Assembly: GCF_003573545.1 (NCBI RefSeq)
Contig: NZ_QWET01000006.1
Location: forward strand, 62,001-126,000
Reading direction: 5' to 3'
DNA from: Mariniphaga sediminis
GTDB taxonomy: Bacteria > Bacteroidota > Bacteroidia > Bacteroidales > Prolixibacteraceae
Length of the DNA: 64,000 nucleotides
Shown in pieces: positions 25,536 to 36,900 of this stretch; position 1 is the stretch's first letter, and each line of letters begins with the position of its first letter. The notes beneath the pieces were generated by a model, which saw only the letters and a program-made list of their open reading frames with translations, searched no databases and was not told the origin of the DNA. Position numbers and translations under genes: made by a program.

Positions 25536-27065
25536 TTACCAATCAACGTATAACAACTCTTTCAGCCACGGTATTTTTACCAGCGAAATATTCCATGCCA
25601 GTTTCTCCAACAGGATATCCTGTGCTTTTCTTTCCACAACCAGTTTGTAATTCTTTTCCTTTTTGAATAATTTTCCGTTGCGCTGCAGAAACATCTGGCG
25701 CAAGCCGTCCGGGGAGGTGTTTTTCAGGGCAGCCCAATGTTTGATTACTTCATCTAAAAGAAGGTTGGCTTCATTTTTTTCATGTTGTGTAAGCAGGCTC
25801 TCTCGTGGAACAGGTGTCTCCAACGGAATTCCACACAAAAACTTACCAAAAACCAGGTTGCCTTCAAAAAAATCTTCCTCCCCGGTGGCCAGATAGTGCA
25901 CCATTTGAACAGCCAGATGACGCCTGGCTTCGGTTATAATTCCTTTTTTATTCGTTATTTCAATTGTTCTGAAAAAGGGTTTCAAAAAAGGATGTAGTAA
26001 AATCAAACCTGCATTGGATACGGCTATTTCTCCTTCTTCTTCCAAAAAAGCAGAATTTCCCCTATCCTTTTCCAATGCCGAAATATCTTTCAAATTCCCC
26101 TTTCCATTCGTACTCTCTTTCGGCACAAAAGCCTCGTTCGTATCTGATTTTAAATCAGCCGGCTTTGGTTTTCCAAATTTCGGGAAGTGGCTCAAACGAC
26201 GAATCTTTTCCAGCTCGTCCTTCCTTACGGGTTCTACTTTCATCAGTAAATCAACTACTTTACCCAATATTTCTTTTACTTCCGAAACAGCCCTTTCCTT
26301 TCTTTTTTCGGATGCAGAACTTTCGGCATTGTAAACCATCTGCAACAGATCGCTGGCCGTTTGCAACACGTGTTTTTCGTGGTGCCCTGTTGAAACCAGC
26401 AATAAAAATTGCAGGAACCGGCGACGAAATTGCGAAGTTTGCTTTTCAGTATTAGTCAACATCCATTTCTTCACGTCCCGGAATTCGGGAAAAATTTGAA
26501 GGAGAAAATGCTCCGCAACTTCCGGTTCGAACTGAAGAACAAACCGACTGATAGCCTCCGTTTTCTTTTGCAACACTGCCCTCAGGCGGTCAGAAAAATT
26601 GCTCTCTGTCAAACTTTTTTGCCAGTTCTGAAGATCTGTTAGTTCCGCAATGTACTCCTCCTTTCCAAACCAGGGCAGATACCCGTTTTCAAGAAAAAAT
26701 AAAAATGTATTTTCCCTGTTTCCCGTTGTCGAAATACTTTCGACCTTTTCTCCTTCAAAGGTTTCAACCTTCTTACCATTAACAAGACCTACCGAAGATT
26801 CCAGTTTCTCAGCCAGTTTGCGGGTAATTTCAGGTTCAATGTCTTTTACATTGCTAAACCGGAGGGGCGCAATTTCCAAGTTTAACGAATTAAAACGCAC
26901 CACCCCTCCGGTATAATCAAACTGATCCAAAATTTTTTCGAGCCGCGGGAAAAGTTCTTTTTCCAAAAATTCTCCAATATCATTTTTAATGGCATACGCC
27001 GATTCCTGGCTGTCGGTATTAATTTCCACAACCATCTTTTCAATGATATGGGTTGGCTCACTCAA
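25536..27065 (-). CDS. Contractile injection system tape-measure family protein (CIS_TMP, Afp14-like)
   Basis: 509 residues. The start region SEPTHIIEKMVVEINTDSQE and the LEKILDQFDYTGGVVRFNSLNLEIAP block near residues 35-65 fit the family annotated as contractile injection system tape measure protein in eCIS loci. The C-terminal half contains AGLILLHPFLKPFF and HYLATGEEDFFEGNLVFGKFLCGIP, both recurrent in this family. It would set tube length or fill the tube lumen. The start is a TTG at 27065, one base after the stop of the upstream gene; the first ATG (27035) would drop the conserved THIIEK stretch. It sits, as usual, between fibre and payload genes. Confidence 0.78.
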   Translation of the reverse strand: MSEPTHIIEKMVVEINTDSQESAYAIKNDIGEFLEKELFPRLEKILDQFDYTGGVVRFNSLNLEIAPLRFSNVKDIEPEITRKLAEKLESSVGLVNGKKVETFEGEKVESISTTGNRENTFLFFLENGYLPWFGKEEYIAELTDLQNWQKSLTESNFSDRLRAVLQKKTEAISRFVLQFEPEVAEHFLLQIFPEFRDVKKWMLTNTEKQTSQFRRRFLQFLLLVSTGHHEKHVLQTASDLLQMVYNAESSASEKRKERAVSEVKEILGKVVDLLMKVEPVRKDELEKIRRLSHFPKFGKPKPADLKSDTNEAFVPKESTNGKGNLKDISALEKDRGNSAFLEEEGEIAVSNAGLILLHPFLKPFFRTIEITNKKGIITEARRHLAVQMVHYLATGEEDFFEGNLVFGKFLCGIPLETPVPRESLLTQHEKNEANLLLDEVIKHWAALKNTSPDGLRQMFLQRNGKLFKKEKNYKLVVERKAQDILLEKLAWNISLVKIPWLKELLYVDW

Positions 27066-27066
27066 A

Positions 27067-30000
27067 TTATACTAAATTTTCTTCTAAGATTATTTTTACA
27101 TGCTCTTCCAGTATTCCTTTTCCGGCCACTCTTTCTGCCCATGCATTCATAAACTCGCGCAACGAATCAGGAAGTTTCACTTCACGTTCTTTTAGGTTCC
27201 GCAAAATGGAAATTATCTGTTCAAACATTCTTCCCAGAATATCTTTTGATGCATCGAGTACATCATTATTCTGACAACCAATGACATTGTAGAACAACCG
27301 GAGCTGCAAAGCGAAGATCCGTACCAGATTTTGGAATTCTTCGTTTTCAGGGGTACCCGATAATTCAGCAACCATTTGCGATGTCTGAATCAGTAATTCG
27401 AGGAAAAGAGATGGCAATTTTCCATTATTGTTGCCATTCAGGAAGTTATCCACATCGTTGAGTACTCCGTTGCTAAACTCTTCCGTGCCACCGTACAATT
27501 CGCTTGTCGACATCCAGATTGGCACAACAAAATTGGAGCCGGGAAGATTCAATTCCCCCAGAATTTTAAGGTCTGCCTCCATCCCGGATTTTGCTCTGTC
27601 CAGACAAGTATCAACCGGTGGTTCCACTTTCGTTTCAAACGTTATCACATCGGTAGTGACCGTACCGCAGAACTCACTATTTGCTGCAAGTACCAGGCTC
27701 CACGTTGTCGGACTGTTTGGAGTCAATTCGATTACCACAGGTGAAGTATCACTTCGCTCAAACTTTTCTTCATTAACACTCCAGACAAAAGAAATAGCAC
27801 CTGTTGAATTGTTGGTAAGAATTAACTGGTTGCCTTCCTGTCTCGGTTCGAAAGCAGCAACCGGTCTAGCATGCACGGTGGCAATGATGCCGGATGGCTC
27901 CCCGTTCACGGTAAATTCATGCCCGCCAACACCGGCATTTGCCGGCACAAACACAAAGCCACCAGCTGATGTTGACTCAACTCCTGCGCCTTCTATCAAT
28001 ACATCTGCACCTTGGGGACTAATTGTAAACGGATGTCCGGTTTTATCGCTTTCACAAAAATCTCTTCCGTCTAGGTCAACCTCAATGACCTCCTCGAAAA
28101 GTTCTATTTCATGTTCTGCCGTCCCGGAACATGATCCATTGGATCCGGTAACTGTTAATTTCACCACAACAATATTCTTTTCCGTTCCCGGCAACTCGTC
28201 GTATGCATGGGTTGGATTTTGCTTTGCGGAAGTGGGACTGCCGTCACCGAAATCCCATAAGAAGGAGGCTCCCTCAATATCGCCGAACGGACTAAAAGTA
28301 ATTTCCTGGTTAAGCGGTACTCTCTCAGGGGCTTCAAAATCAACCTGCGGCGTTTTGAAAACCGTCAGTTCCGCATCGGTAACCTGCTGGTTCACTGTAA
28401 AGCCAATAGGTTTTCCTAACATTTCTTCCGGAAAAACAGCCGGGTCGATGGTAATTTTACCATTTTCAATAGTCAGACCTGCTGTTTCAGGATCAGCCAC
28501 TACGGTGCCGTCTTCCGGCGAAACTTCATACAGAATAGATCCTGTGTCCGATCCGATACACCACGTCTCTTTCTCAAGCCTCAGCGTTGCCGGACGCCGG
28601 GGAACAATAAAGTTCACCGGTGCGCAATCGGAACAACACAAGTAAGGCAATGAAAAGTCGGCTACCACTGTATTGTTGGGCACTTCGGAAATCTTCAAAA
28701 ATTCGGCAGCCGCTGCCCTGGAAATAATGGCCTCGCGCCTGGCTTTGGTTGCCCTCGTTTTGTTCAGGTAAACCAATACAAACGTTCCCCCTGGCTGCAC
28801 GCCAGCTTTGTGCTCCGCACCAGGATGTTTTTCGATGAACTTCGCCAGTTGAAGACGAAGCAGAATACTTTCTTTGCGTTTATTTATTTCTTCAAACAGT
28901 ATCTCCAGTTTTTTACCGGAACAGCAAACAAACGAAAGCTGGTTGATCAACAGATCCATAAACAATTTCAGGCTCTGGGTCAGTTCGATGTTCTGGTAAC
29001 GGTTTTTCAAAAGTTTAACCCGGGAGCAAAGCTCTTTTAACGTCAGTTTATACCTGTCGACCGTGTTAACCGTAAAGTCCTGTAATTTTCCGGGCATTTT
29101 CACCACCAGCTCATTAGACCATGCCAGCAGTTCAATGGATTGGTCAATTACAAAGGCTTTCATTTCAGGTTGCTCAGCCCATACCTCGTCAGAAATCTGC
29201 TCTTCCACCAACGCTTTGGATTTGGCTATCACATCGTTGACCGAACCGCCTTTTGTTTCCTCAAATGCCGTTACCAGCACACTGCCGAGGGCATCTTTTT
29301 CTGTGGTCAGGTTATCGGGAATTATGGTACTGTTAAATGCCAGTGTCTGACCGCCCGCAATATCCTTTGATACACTTTCGCGGGCAGCAAATACTTTATC
29401 ACCCGTAACTCCTTCGAAGTTGGTAGTTAAACGGGAAGTAAACGAAGTATCGCGTGTTGTAAAAGCCTTGGCCGCCACCCGATGGGTCAGTACCGGATCT
29501 TTAACATTTGTACCAGGATTTACAAGACTGAACCCTGAAAAGAACTTTGACACTTCCCCAAGGATACACTCCTGTTCGGCAGTCCAGGCACGCAACATTA
29601 CCTGTAAATCCTCAAATTCACAATCATAATCTTCAATATTCAGGTCTTCCACGTTCAGATTTACCGACAAGGCTTTTACGTCGAATGCCAGCCCGTACTG
29701 TTCCTTCTGACCATTAATTTCCTCGAGCGCTGTTCTGTAATCTTTTCCCTGGTGACCTTCAATCCGGTAAAAATCGAAGCCGTCGATGTTGTAATTGAGC
29801 GGGTTCTGAATGTGAGGCCAGTTTGCCAGGTTTTCCCGGTGGTAGCTCAGATTGGTATTCTGGGCATTCTTTTCCGTTTTAAAATAATTCCAGTATTCCA
29901 GCAATTTAAGGTTAACATCGTAATAAAACGGGATGGCCCGATCGCCCAGCGCCACCATTCTTCTGGAAGGGGTAATCTTTATTTTTCCCTCTTTTTCACC

Positions 30001-31170
30001 AAACTCTTTGATTATTTCCACCAGTCGAAGAAAAAGTTTTCTGCACTGTTCTATTTTTCCGCCGCCGCAAGCCAGCGCAGGCGACTTGTAAAACCGGTGC
30101 CGGAAGTGTTTTACAGGACTGTCGATTTCGTCGAGACTACCAAGCAGTAAATGTTTCGGAAAGGCATGAATGTCGGGACAACACTCTTCTTTCAGTGAAA
30201 GCAGGAGCGCCTTAATTTCCATATAGGTGTCCACTACATCTTTAAAACAATCGTAACGATACTGTACATTAAACGGTAAACTAAAACTGCCAAAACCTGC
30301 AATCTCTTTCAGTTTACCCAACGTTGCAGGCAGGGTATTTTTAGGCAGTTTTATTTGCAGTATGGAGTTAAAATCCTCTGCAATTTTTGTGATTCCGGAG
30401 GAGAGGTTACTTAAGAGCGTTTTGTTATTTATCGCTTTATGAAAAGCCAGTTTAAGGCTTTCATAATCCGATGAATTGTTTGGATTTAAAATGACCCGCG
30501 GTACGGCCACATCGGGCAGATCGAAATATTTATCGGCCATATCGTATTTGGAGAACAGGGAATCGTTTTCGGCGATGTAGGTGGCATCTTCTTTGGAAAC
30601 CAGCAATACCCTAAGCCGGGCCACCTGCTCCACTCCCTGGTTGTCGCAATCAACGGTGGTACATAAATCCCCTTCTTTTGCGTACCCCTCAAGATAAAGC
30701 AGCACCACCTTATTTTCCAGGTCAGGTAGTTCCCCCAACGGATCTTCTTCTTCGGTTTGTCCAGGCAGAATTTCCCACAAATCCATCAGAGTCTCGGTTT
30801 CGCCCCCATCCTCTGTCCTTCTGAAAAAGGCATAGTTGGCAAAGTTATCCTCGAATTTTCGGAAATGGGTAAATTTTATTTCTTTTAAATCAATGGATTT
30901 ATCTGTTGAAAGCGGAACATTTTTACGGAGCAGGATCAGGTCTCCATCTGTTGTAACACCCACTCCCTGGGAAATGGTTACTGTTTTCGCCGAATTATTA
31001 TACTTCAGCTTAAAACCACAAACAACTCCCACTCCATTCAGGAAAACCCGCGACAACCGGTGTTGGTCTTCAAAATAATTGATAAACCCGTTCAGTTGAT
31101 CCTTTGTCAATACCTGGTTATCGACAAACGTATGGTACTGCGTGGTAATTTCAGTTAATTTCTCTGCCAT
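27067..31170 (-). CDS. Large PKD-domain protein, candidate eCIS fibre/receptor-binding component
   Basis: 1367 residues. The N-terminal ~90 residues (FVDNQVLTKDQLNGFINYFE, RVFLNGVGVVCGFKL, ISQGVGVTTDGDLILL) resemble a baseplate-attachment module found at the start of eCIS and phage tail proteins. A long, largely helical middle region follows. Around residues 945-1040 is a PKD domain with the hallmark FLWDFGDGSPTS, and a second PKD-like segment (AISFVWSVNEEKFE) lies near 1120-1200. The last ~150 residues are helical. PKD domains usually mediate extracellular adhesion or carbohydrate binding. It occupies the Afp13-like position between the baseplate and tape-measure genes. Function as receptor-binding part is inferred. 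Confidence 0.75.
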   Translation of the reverse strand: MAEKLTEITTQYHTFVDNQVLTKDQLNGFINYFEDQHRLSRVFLNGVGVVCGFKLKYNNSAKTVTISQGVGVTTDGDLILLRKNVPLSTDKSIDLKEIKFTHFRKFEDNFANYAFFRRTEDGGETETLMDLWEILPGQTEEEDPLGELPDLENKVVLLYLEGYAKEGDLCTTVDCDNQGVEQVARLRVLLVSKEDATYIAENDSLFSKYDMADKYFDLPDVAVPRVILNPNNSSDYESLKLAFHKAINNKTLLSNLSSGITKIAEDFNSILQIKLPKNTLPATLGKLKEIAGFGSFSLPFNVQYRYDCFKDVVDTYMEIKALLLSLKEECCPDIHAFPKHLLLGSLDEIDSPVKHFRHRFYKSPALACGGGKIEQCRKLFLRLVEIIKEFGEKEGKIKITPSRRMVALGDRAIPFYYDVNLKLLEYWNYFKTEKNAQNTNLSYHRENLANWPHIQNPLNYNIDGFDFYRIEGHQGKDYRTALEEINGQKEQYGLAFDVKALSVNLNVEDLNIEDYDCEFEDLQVMLRAWTAEQECILGEVSKFFSGFSLVNPGTNVKDPVLTHRVAAKAFTTRDTSFTSRLTTNFEGVTGDKVFAARESVSKDIAGGQTLAFNSTIIPDNLTTEKDALGSVLVTAFEETKGGSVNDVIAKSKALVEEQISDEVWAEQPEMKAFVIDQSIELLAWSNELVVKMPGKLQDFTVNTVDRYKLTLKELCSRVKLLKNRYQNIELTQSLKLFMDLLINQLSFVCCSGKKLEILFEEINKRKESILLRLQLAKFIEKHPGAEHKAGVQPGGTFVLVYLNKTRATKARREAIISRAAAAEFLKISEVPNNTVVADFSLPYLCCSDCAPVNFIVPRRPATLRLEKETWCIGSDTGSILYEVSPEDGTVVADPETAGLTIENGKITIDPAVFPEEMLGKPIGFTVNQQVTDAELTVFKTPQVDFEAPERVPLNQEITFSPFGDIEGASFLWDFGDGSPTSAKQNPTHAYDELPGTEKNIVVVKLTVTGSNGSCSGTAEHEIELFEEVIEVDLDGRDFCESDKTGHPFTISPQGADVLIEGAGVESTSAGGFVFVPANAGVGGHEFTVNGEPSGIIATVHARPVAAFEPRQEGNQLILTNNSTGAISFVWSVNEEKFERSDTSPVVIELTPNSPTTWSLVLAANSEFCGTVTTDVITFETKVEPPVDTCLDRAKSGMEADLKILGELNLPGSNFVVPIWMSTSELYGGTEEFSNGVLNDVDNFLNGNNNGKLPSLFLELLIQTSQMVAELSGTPENEEFQNLVRIFALQLRLFYNVIGCQNNDVLDASKDILGRMFEQIISILRNLKEREVKLPDSLREFMNAWAERVAGKGILEEHVKIILEENLV

Positions 31171-31180
31171 AGCTTATTTA

Positions 31181-33910
31181 TTAAATGTTTCCAATGTTGG
31201 TGCGGCCAAGGATAATCCTGCCCTCCAGTTTTTCATCTTCATCATCGCAATCGATCAGTTTTCCCGTAGGATAAACCGAGTTCAATTCGTTTAATATTTT
31301 TATAAATTCTTTTAATGTATCTGCATCGTGTTCCTGCCCCAGATTGGTTTTTGCCAGCAAGAATTTTTTGTAAGCCGTTTCAAACCGGAGCATATCATTC
31401 TCTTCATCGGGAACCTGTCCTTTCCGGTAACCAACCCAGCAAATCCGCGCCAACACATGTGCAGGCAACTCTTTCCGAATGAGTTCTTCCAAAAAATTGC
31501 GAAAATCTGTATTGGCAAACCGATAGGTCCAACCGGGTAAAACCACGGTAACCCTAAAAGAATAAGGATCGATTGGGTGGCAGCCGTCGCAATCATCGTC
31601 GCAGATAGGGATAAAACGATCCAACGGCACTAATTCAGAAGTTACGTCAGGGCGAAGAAGAATATGTTCCACCAAAAACATACCTTCTTCGCTAAATACT
31701 CCTGTCATAAATGTAATTATTTCAAGAAGAGCCTCTTTCATCTCCTCCTGAGTTTCCCGGTAAGTGTACTGACGGGCAATCACCCAGTCTGTGCCGTCGG
31801 GATCGGCCTCCCTGTTAAGCACATTAAAAGAGTACTTCCCGGTATCGGAAATTTGTATTTCAAAGTTACCCACCACTGCTTCGTCGGGAACCTCACTTTC
31901 AAAGGCTTCCTCAATTGTTTTGGGCGAAGTTTCCACAATTTTCACCACGGCCCTGTACAATTCATTCTGAGCCTCCTGGGGAGTGGTATAATTTTCGGTA
32001 GCCGAAAGAATGATATCACCTTCCTGATCGTGAACCCGCCAGCGGAAAACCGTTTCCCCGTCAGAATCAACCAAATCGTAAATTTCGATAAACGACCCCG
32101 ACAAGTCTCTCCGGGAATAATCTTTTATCCCTACAAGCCGGGCAATACGTTTCTGCACTCCTGCCACATTCTGTGTGTCCCAAAGCATTTCTCCGGGCTG
32201 CCGGTAATAATTGAAAGCACTGCCGCGCTCCCGGCTGGTTACATCGTAATCTTTTATAAAGCTTTGTTTCGACTGAAGAATAGCGTTGTCGGCATAATTC
32301 CCGTAAAGCTGTTTCATCAGAAAAGCATAGTCTGTGAACTTCTCAGCAAACCGGGACATCAGATGGTCAAGCAGTTTATTTTTGCGCTCCACGTTATTGT
32401 CCAGGTCACCGATTAACTTCTCAGTCAACTCTTCCGGATTGCCGGCAGGATAATCCGATACCAGTTGGTCAAAGTCCTTTATATCCTGAACAGCCTGTGT
32501 AAAGTATGTTTTTTTCCATTTATTATCGACTGAAAGCAGGTCTTTTACTTTTCCGAGATGGGCAAAATAGGAAGCCAGCACCTGGTCGAAAAACAGCAGG
32601 TATCCTTTCAACTGTTTGGCCTGTGATTTTCGGGCAGTTTTTACGCGCGACGGCAGGCCATTCCGGCCAATGCCGTATGTATCGGGAAAATCGTTTTGGA
32701 TGGTGGTTGTTTCGCTGGTACCCAGATACACCCCTTCCGGAACTTCAATTTCCATTCCTACCTTTGCCAATTCCTGGGCTTCCTTTTCCGCTTTCTTAAT
32801 TTCATCGAGGTAAAACTCCACTCTTTTTTTGTTGACATTTACCGGCAATACGCTTTTAAAATAGCTGTAAGCGCTGTCAATGCAACGTACCGGCTTTTTA
32901 CCCGGCTGCACACAAATGATCCATTCATCCGATGTATCCTCCGGATTTTTACAGTCATTGATCGAAATATCTTTAATAATTTTTACCCCTTCAATGGCCA
33001 TAATCAACTGCATCAAATCCGACAAACGCACCTCGGTACGCAAACTGGCGGCCTCCAGCTCTGCCGGATCGATGAACCCGTTTTCCAGTAAAGGCCCCTC
33101 AAAAATCTCATCAGAGGGATAGCCTTTCTCCAGCATTTGTTTCAATGACCAAAACTTTAATGAAGGAGAAAAATAGTTGTCGATGGTATGAATTACTTTG
33201 GCATGCACCAGTTCCTCATCAGATTCCGGGTCCAGTTCAATGCTGGCGCAAACGGAAATGGGGTGCGTTTTCACATCCTGAATATCGATCAGGTCTTCGC
33301 ACAAATTACGGTTGGCATGAAAACGGGTCCTTATTTCATCTTTTATCCGGTCCTTTTCCGCTTCCTGCAACTCTTCCGTCGGAAATTCCTCTTTATCCAG
33401 ATCGTCAAAATCAACAATAACAGTATAAAGCCCTTTCAGGTCGAAATGCTTTTTATAATCTTTATGAACGGTATCAAAATCTTTGGCATTGTATGACAGT
33501 TTGCTGTTTTTACAATCGACCCAAACCGTTTTTTTATAGGTTTTCAGCCAACAATTTTTAACGCCTTCAATGTCGATAAACAGTTTCCGGTAATCGGCCT
33601 CGCTCACAGCTTTTGTTGGTAAAATCTGCGATGCCCTGAAAAACTGCTCTTCGATATCCGATGCGGTTTTGTCTTCAGGCGCCAGGAGATTTTCCATCGG
33701 CAACTCAATGCGCGCACCAAGGTCGGTCAGCGCATAGCTTAGCATTTCAAGTATGGTAATTCCCGGATCGTGCGCATTGTAATCGGTCCAGATGTCGCTT
33801 GCCAACTGTTCTATATATTCCAATCCTTTCCTGCGCAGGAAACCATAGTCGAGATCGTCACCCGTGGCAACGTTTTTCTTTATCGTGCTATATTTTTTCA
33901 GCTCTGGCAT
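31181..33910 (-). CDS. Baseplate wedge protein (Afp12-like)
   Basis: 909 residues. The motif YNAHDPGITILEMLSYALTD (about residues 43-62) is characteristic of large baseplate wedge proteins in Bacteroidota eCIS, and related wording occurs in gp6/baseplate J proteins. LPTKAVSEADYRKLFIDIEG follows. Repeated alpha/beta segments near 560-760 have no recognised domain. It would join with the baseplate J protein to form the wedge ring that holds the spike and triggers sheath contraction. Its start overlaps the end of the upstream baseplate gene by 13 bases. Confidence 0.8.
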   Translation of the reverse strand: MPELKKYSTIKKNVATGDDLDYGFLRRKGLEYIEQLASDIWTDYNAHDPGITILEMLSYALTDLGARIELPMENLLAPEDKTASDIEEQFFRASQILPTKAVSEADYRKLFIDIEGVKNCWLKTYKKTVWVDCKNSKLSYNAKDFDTVHKDYKKHFDLKGLYTVIVDFDDLDKEEFPTEELQEAEKDRIKDEIRTRFHANRNLCEDLIDIQDVKTHPISVCASIELDPESDEELVHAKVIHTIDNYFSPSLKFWSLKQMLEKGYPSDEIFEGPLLENGFIDPAELEAASLRTEVRLSDLMQLIMAIEGVKIIKDISINDCKNPEDTSDEWIICVQPGKKPVRCIDSAYSYFKSVLPVNVNKKRVEFYLDEIKKAEKEAQELAKVGMEIEVPEGVYLGTSETTTIQNDFPDTYGIGRNGLPSRVKTARKSQAKQLKGYLLFFDQVLASYFAHLGKVKDLLSVDNKWKKTYFTQAVQDIKDFDQLVSDYPAGNPEELTEKLIGDLDNNVERKNKLLDHLMSRFAEKFTDYAFLMKQLYGNYADNAILQSKQSFIKDYDVTSRERGSAFNYYRQPGEMLWDTQNVAGVQKRIARLVGIKDYSRRDLSGSFIEIYDLVDSDGETVFRWRVHDQEGDIILSATENYTTPQEAQNELYRAVVKIVETSPKTIEEAFESEVPDEAVVGNFEIQISDTGKYSFNVLNREADPDGTDWVIARQYTYRETQEEMKEALLEIITFMTGVFSEEGMFLVEHILLRPDVTSELVPLDRFIPICDDDCDGCHPIDPYSFRVTVVLPGWTYRFANTDFRNFLEELIRKELPAHVLARICWVGYRKGQVPDEENDMLRFETAYKKFLLAKTNLGQEHDADTLKEFIKILNELNSVYPTGKLIDCDDEDEKLEGRIILGRTNIGNI

Positions 33911-36900
33911 GTTTCTTCGGTTTCAATTTTTGTTGTGCAACTTTTAATATCCGTGCTAATCTGATGCTGTTTAGCCGAAACCAGAATTGCTTTCGGACTT
34001 TCAGGAGATACACTTTTCGTATTGGTTTCTCCTCCCTTTTGCAGTTTTACATCGGCCACATAATCGACATATCCGAGCTTTTCAATGTAGTTTATTACGG
34101 TGCTCCGGTGAAGGGTGACGCCAAAACGGATCTCGGCGCTCCTTTCGAATGCCCATGGCGACAACAGGCGCGTAATATCTTCATTCAGTTGTTTTTTATA
34201 AAAACTTTCATCAAAACCATCATAAAACTTCACCTTCAGGTTCACGGTCACCTCTTCGTAGTCAGGATTCCGCACCACTGCATTTACATGAAAAGAATTG
34301 AGTTTGTTGATGTAGTCCTGCACCTCATTCAGCAATGCCTTGCTTACCCGTGGCTGGCAAATGTCGAACACATTTTTGTTTATAATGTCGGGAATGACAA
34401 TCACCAACACATCTCCCGGCGCCAGGAAAGATGTTTCGGAAGTGTGATTCAGGCATTTCACCTTGTGTATCCCCGAAAACTGCTGTAAAATAATATGCTC
34501 GTAATCCCAGAGGGTTATTGTGCGGTTTTTATGCCTCAGGCGTTCACTTACGCGCCGGTAATATTTTGCATCCGACTCAAGCGGCACCCCGCCAAACGAA
34601 CTGAAAGGCTGCGCTACTCCTTTTACCGTAGAAATCCGCTGCACCAGCTTGGAGATGGTTTCTGCCTCCAGGCCTTCTTCGAGGTGCGACAATTCGTTTC
34701 CATTATTGGTAAAACCAGCCAATACTGCCTGAGCGTAAATGGCAATGGCTTTACAAACCGCATCGTAATTCTTATGAATTTTCGCTTTCACCCACACCAA
34801 CTCCGAAGGAAGGCGTGTATTGTCGGTGTTTGCCCCTTTGGGAATTGAAAACCGGACAATACCTGATTTCAGAAAATTATCGGTTTCGTTGGACACCATG
34901 TAATCGGAGTTCAATGGCTTCCATTCGTTGCTGTACAGCACCGACCATTCCACCTTCTGTTTTCCCACAAACGAATCAGCTTCCGGGTTTTCACTTCCTT
35001 CCAACACCTGAACCAGCAATGAAACCTGCTGCTGCGGCAATACATTTTCCAGTCCGATATACAATTCCCCTCCTTTACAGTATGTGGGTACTGCATAGAT
35101 TTTTTTATCTGCCGCACTCAAAAATGAAAGCTGATTTTTCAGGAACGGATGTTCCTCCGACTGGCCAAAAGGATGTTCGTGAAACACCTTCAATGCATTC
35201 TCCTGAAAAGCCTCTTCTGTTGAAGTAAAATCGGAACTGGCAGTGGCAGTATAATTCAGGCGGATGGTTTCGACTAAAGGCGTATAAGGTTCATTGGGGA
35301 TCAATGCATTCGGATCTTCACTGGCCAGGGCAAGGGCATAAATCCGCGGAAAGAGTTCATGCAAAAATGACTGGTCGAGCGACAGGCGTGCCGGCCCGTT
35401 TTTTCCCGTCTCATACCCCGCATTCGTAATGGAAAAGCCGGTAGAAAAACCATCTCCATCTTCATTAAAGAGCGTGAGTTTTCCCGGAAGCGTTACCCAT
35501 TCCTCTTTATTCCTTATTTCGATCAATGCCTTAAAATAGTTGTTGTCGGTTACAATCAAGTTGTCGGGGTTGTTATCCACTATTTTCAAAGCCTCTTTCA
35601 ATTGAGAAGTGAGGTCGTCTTTTTTCTTCGCCATTATTTGCCGAGCCAGTGCTTCCGGAAGGAAAATCCCGTCGAGATAGCCCGATGAGCTGGCCTGAAA
35701 AAGATAATCGGTCCGGTAAGCAAAATACAGGTCGACAAAGGCATCGTAACTTCCCAGCTTTTCCGGGGTGTTTTTCCAGCCGATTTCGATATTGAAAGTT
35801 TCCCACTCTTTTTTGAAGAGTTCGGAGTAGCCCATATAAAAATTAGAACGTTTCACCGGCTGTGTCCCGAACGGGTAAAATGGTTTGGCTGCATTCAGCG
35901 TACCGATATCGCTTTCCAGTTCAAGGCTTTCAATCCTTCTGACATCAATATCGACAGTTATTGTTTTTATTTCTTTTTCTACCAACCGGCGGTAAAGTGT
36001 GTGCCCGTCTTCATTTTCTGTTTGGATTAACACCCGGCACACCGGTAAGCCGGCTTCAAAATTTTCTCCGTGTATTTCCGAATTGTAAGCAACAACCGGT
36101 TTTTCATCTTTCGGAATCTGAAAGGCGAGTGTCAGTTTTTTGGTGGCCACATTCAGGCCTGAAGAATAAATGGCTCCTCCGTCCTCTTCTGTAACCTGCG
36201 CCTGAACCTTAAATGGTCCCAGCCACTCTTTTTCCCCGCTACAGTAGATTTCAATATTTTCCGTTAACATAGAAACCGGAAACGAAGCAGGTGCATTATT
36301 AAATTCAATGGTCAACCTTACATTTCGCTCCCCTTCCTTCATTTGCAAAACCTCAGAAGCCAGGGCAAATCCAAGATGTGCATCGGGAAGTTCGGGATAA
36401 TCCGGGGCATTGTAATGGCCAAAAGGCCACCATTTAATATCGTCGTCGGGAAAATCGCCTCCCAGACCGTCAAAGGAAGCCGCATTTTCGGCAGCTTTTA
36501 TTTTACTGTTATCATGGTCATTATATACATTTCTTAACCGGGCAACCTTCATTTTATTGGCAACAAACTCACCCTGAGTTTCATAAATTCTTTTTTGCCC
36601 ATTGGCATCTTTGCCCCCGTCAAGATCGGTACCGTCCTCTGTTTTTACTTCCACACTGCTTTTAGCCAGCTCAAAAATCACGTGTACTTTATCGGGCGTT
36701 GGCGGAAGCTTTTCAATTTTCAGAATATTTTTATAATAGAAATCAAGGTGCCTCCAGGTAAGTTTATTGAACCGGTTTTTGGTGAGTTCGAGCATCTGCA
36801 CAAATGCTACAAACAGCGCCAGGTGGGGAGAAATTTCACTTCCCTTGCCCACACTTTCGAGGAACGCTTCAATTTCTTCATCCTTTTTAAAGAACTCCTC

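Noticed and set aside
27428-28645. Long plus-strand open frame (405 codons) inside the PKD protein gene
   Set aside because: Antisense shadow of a strongly coding minus-strand gene with recognisable PKD domain; amino-acid composition is not protein-like.
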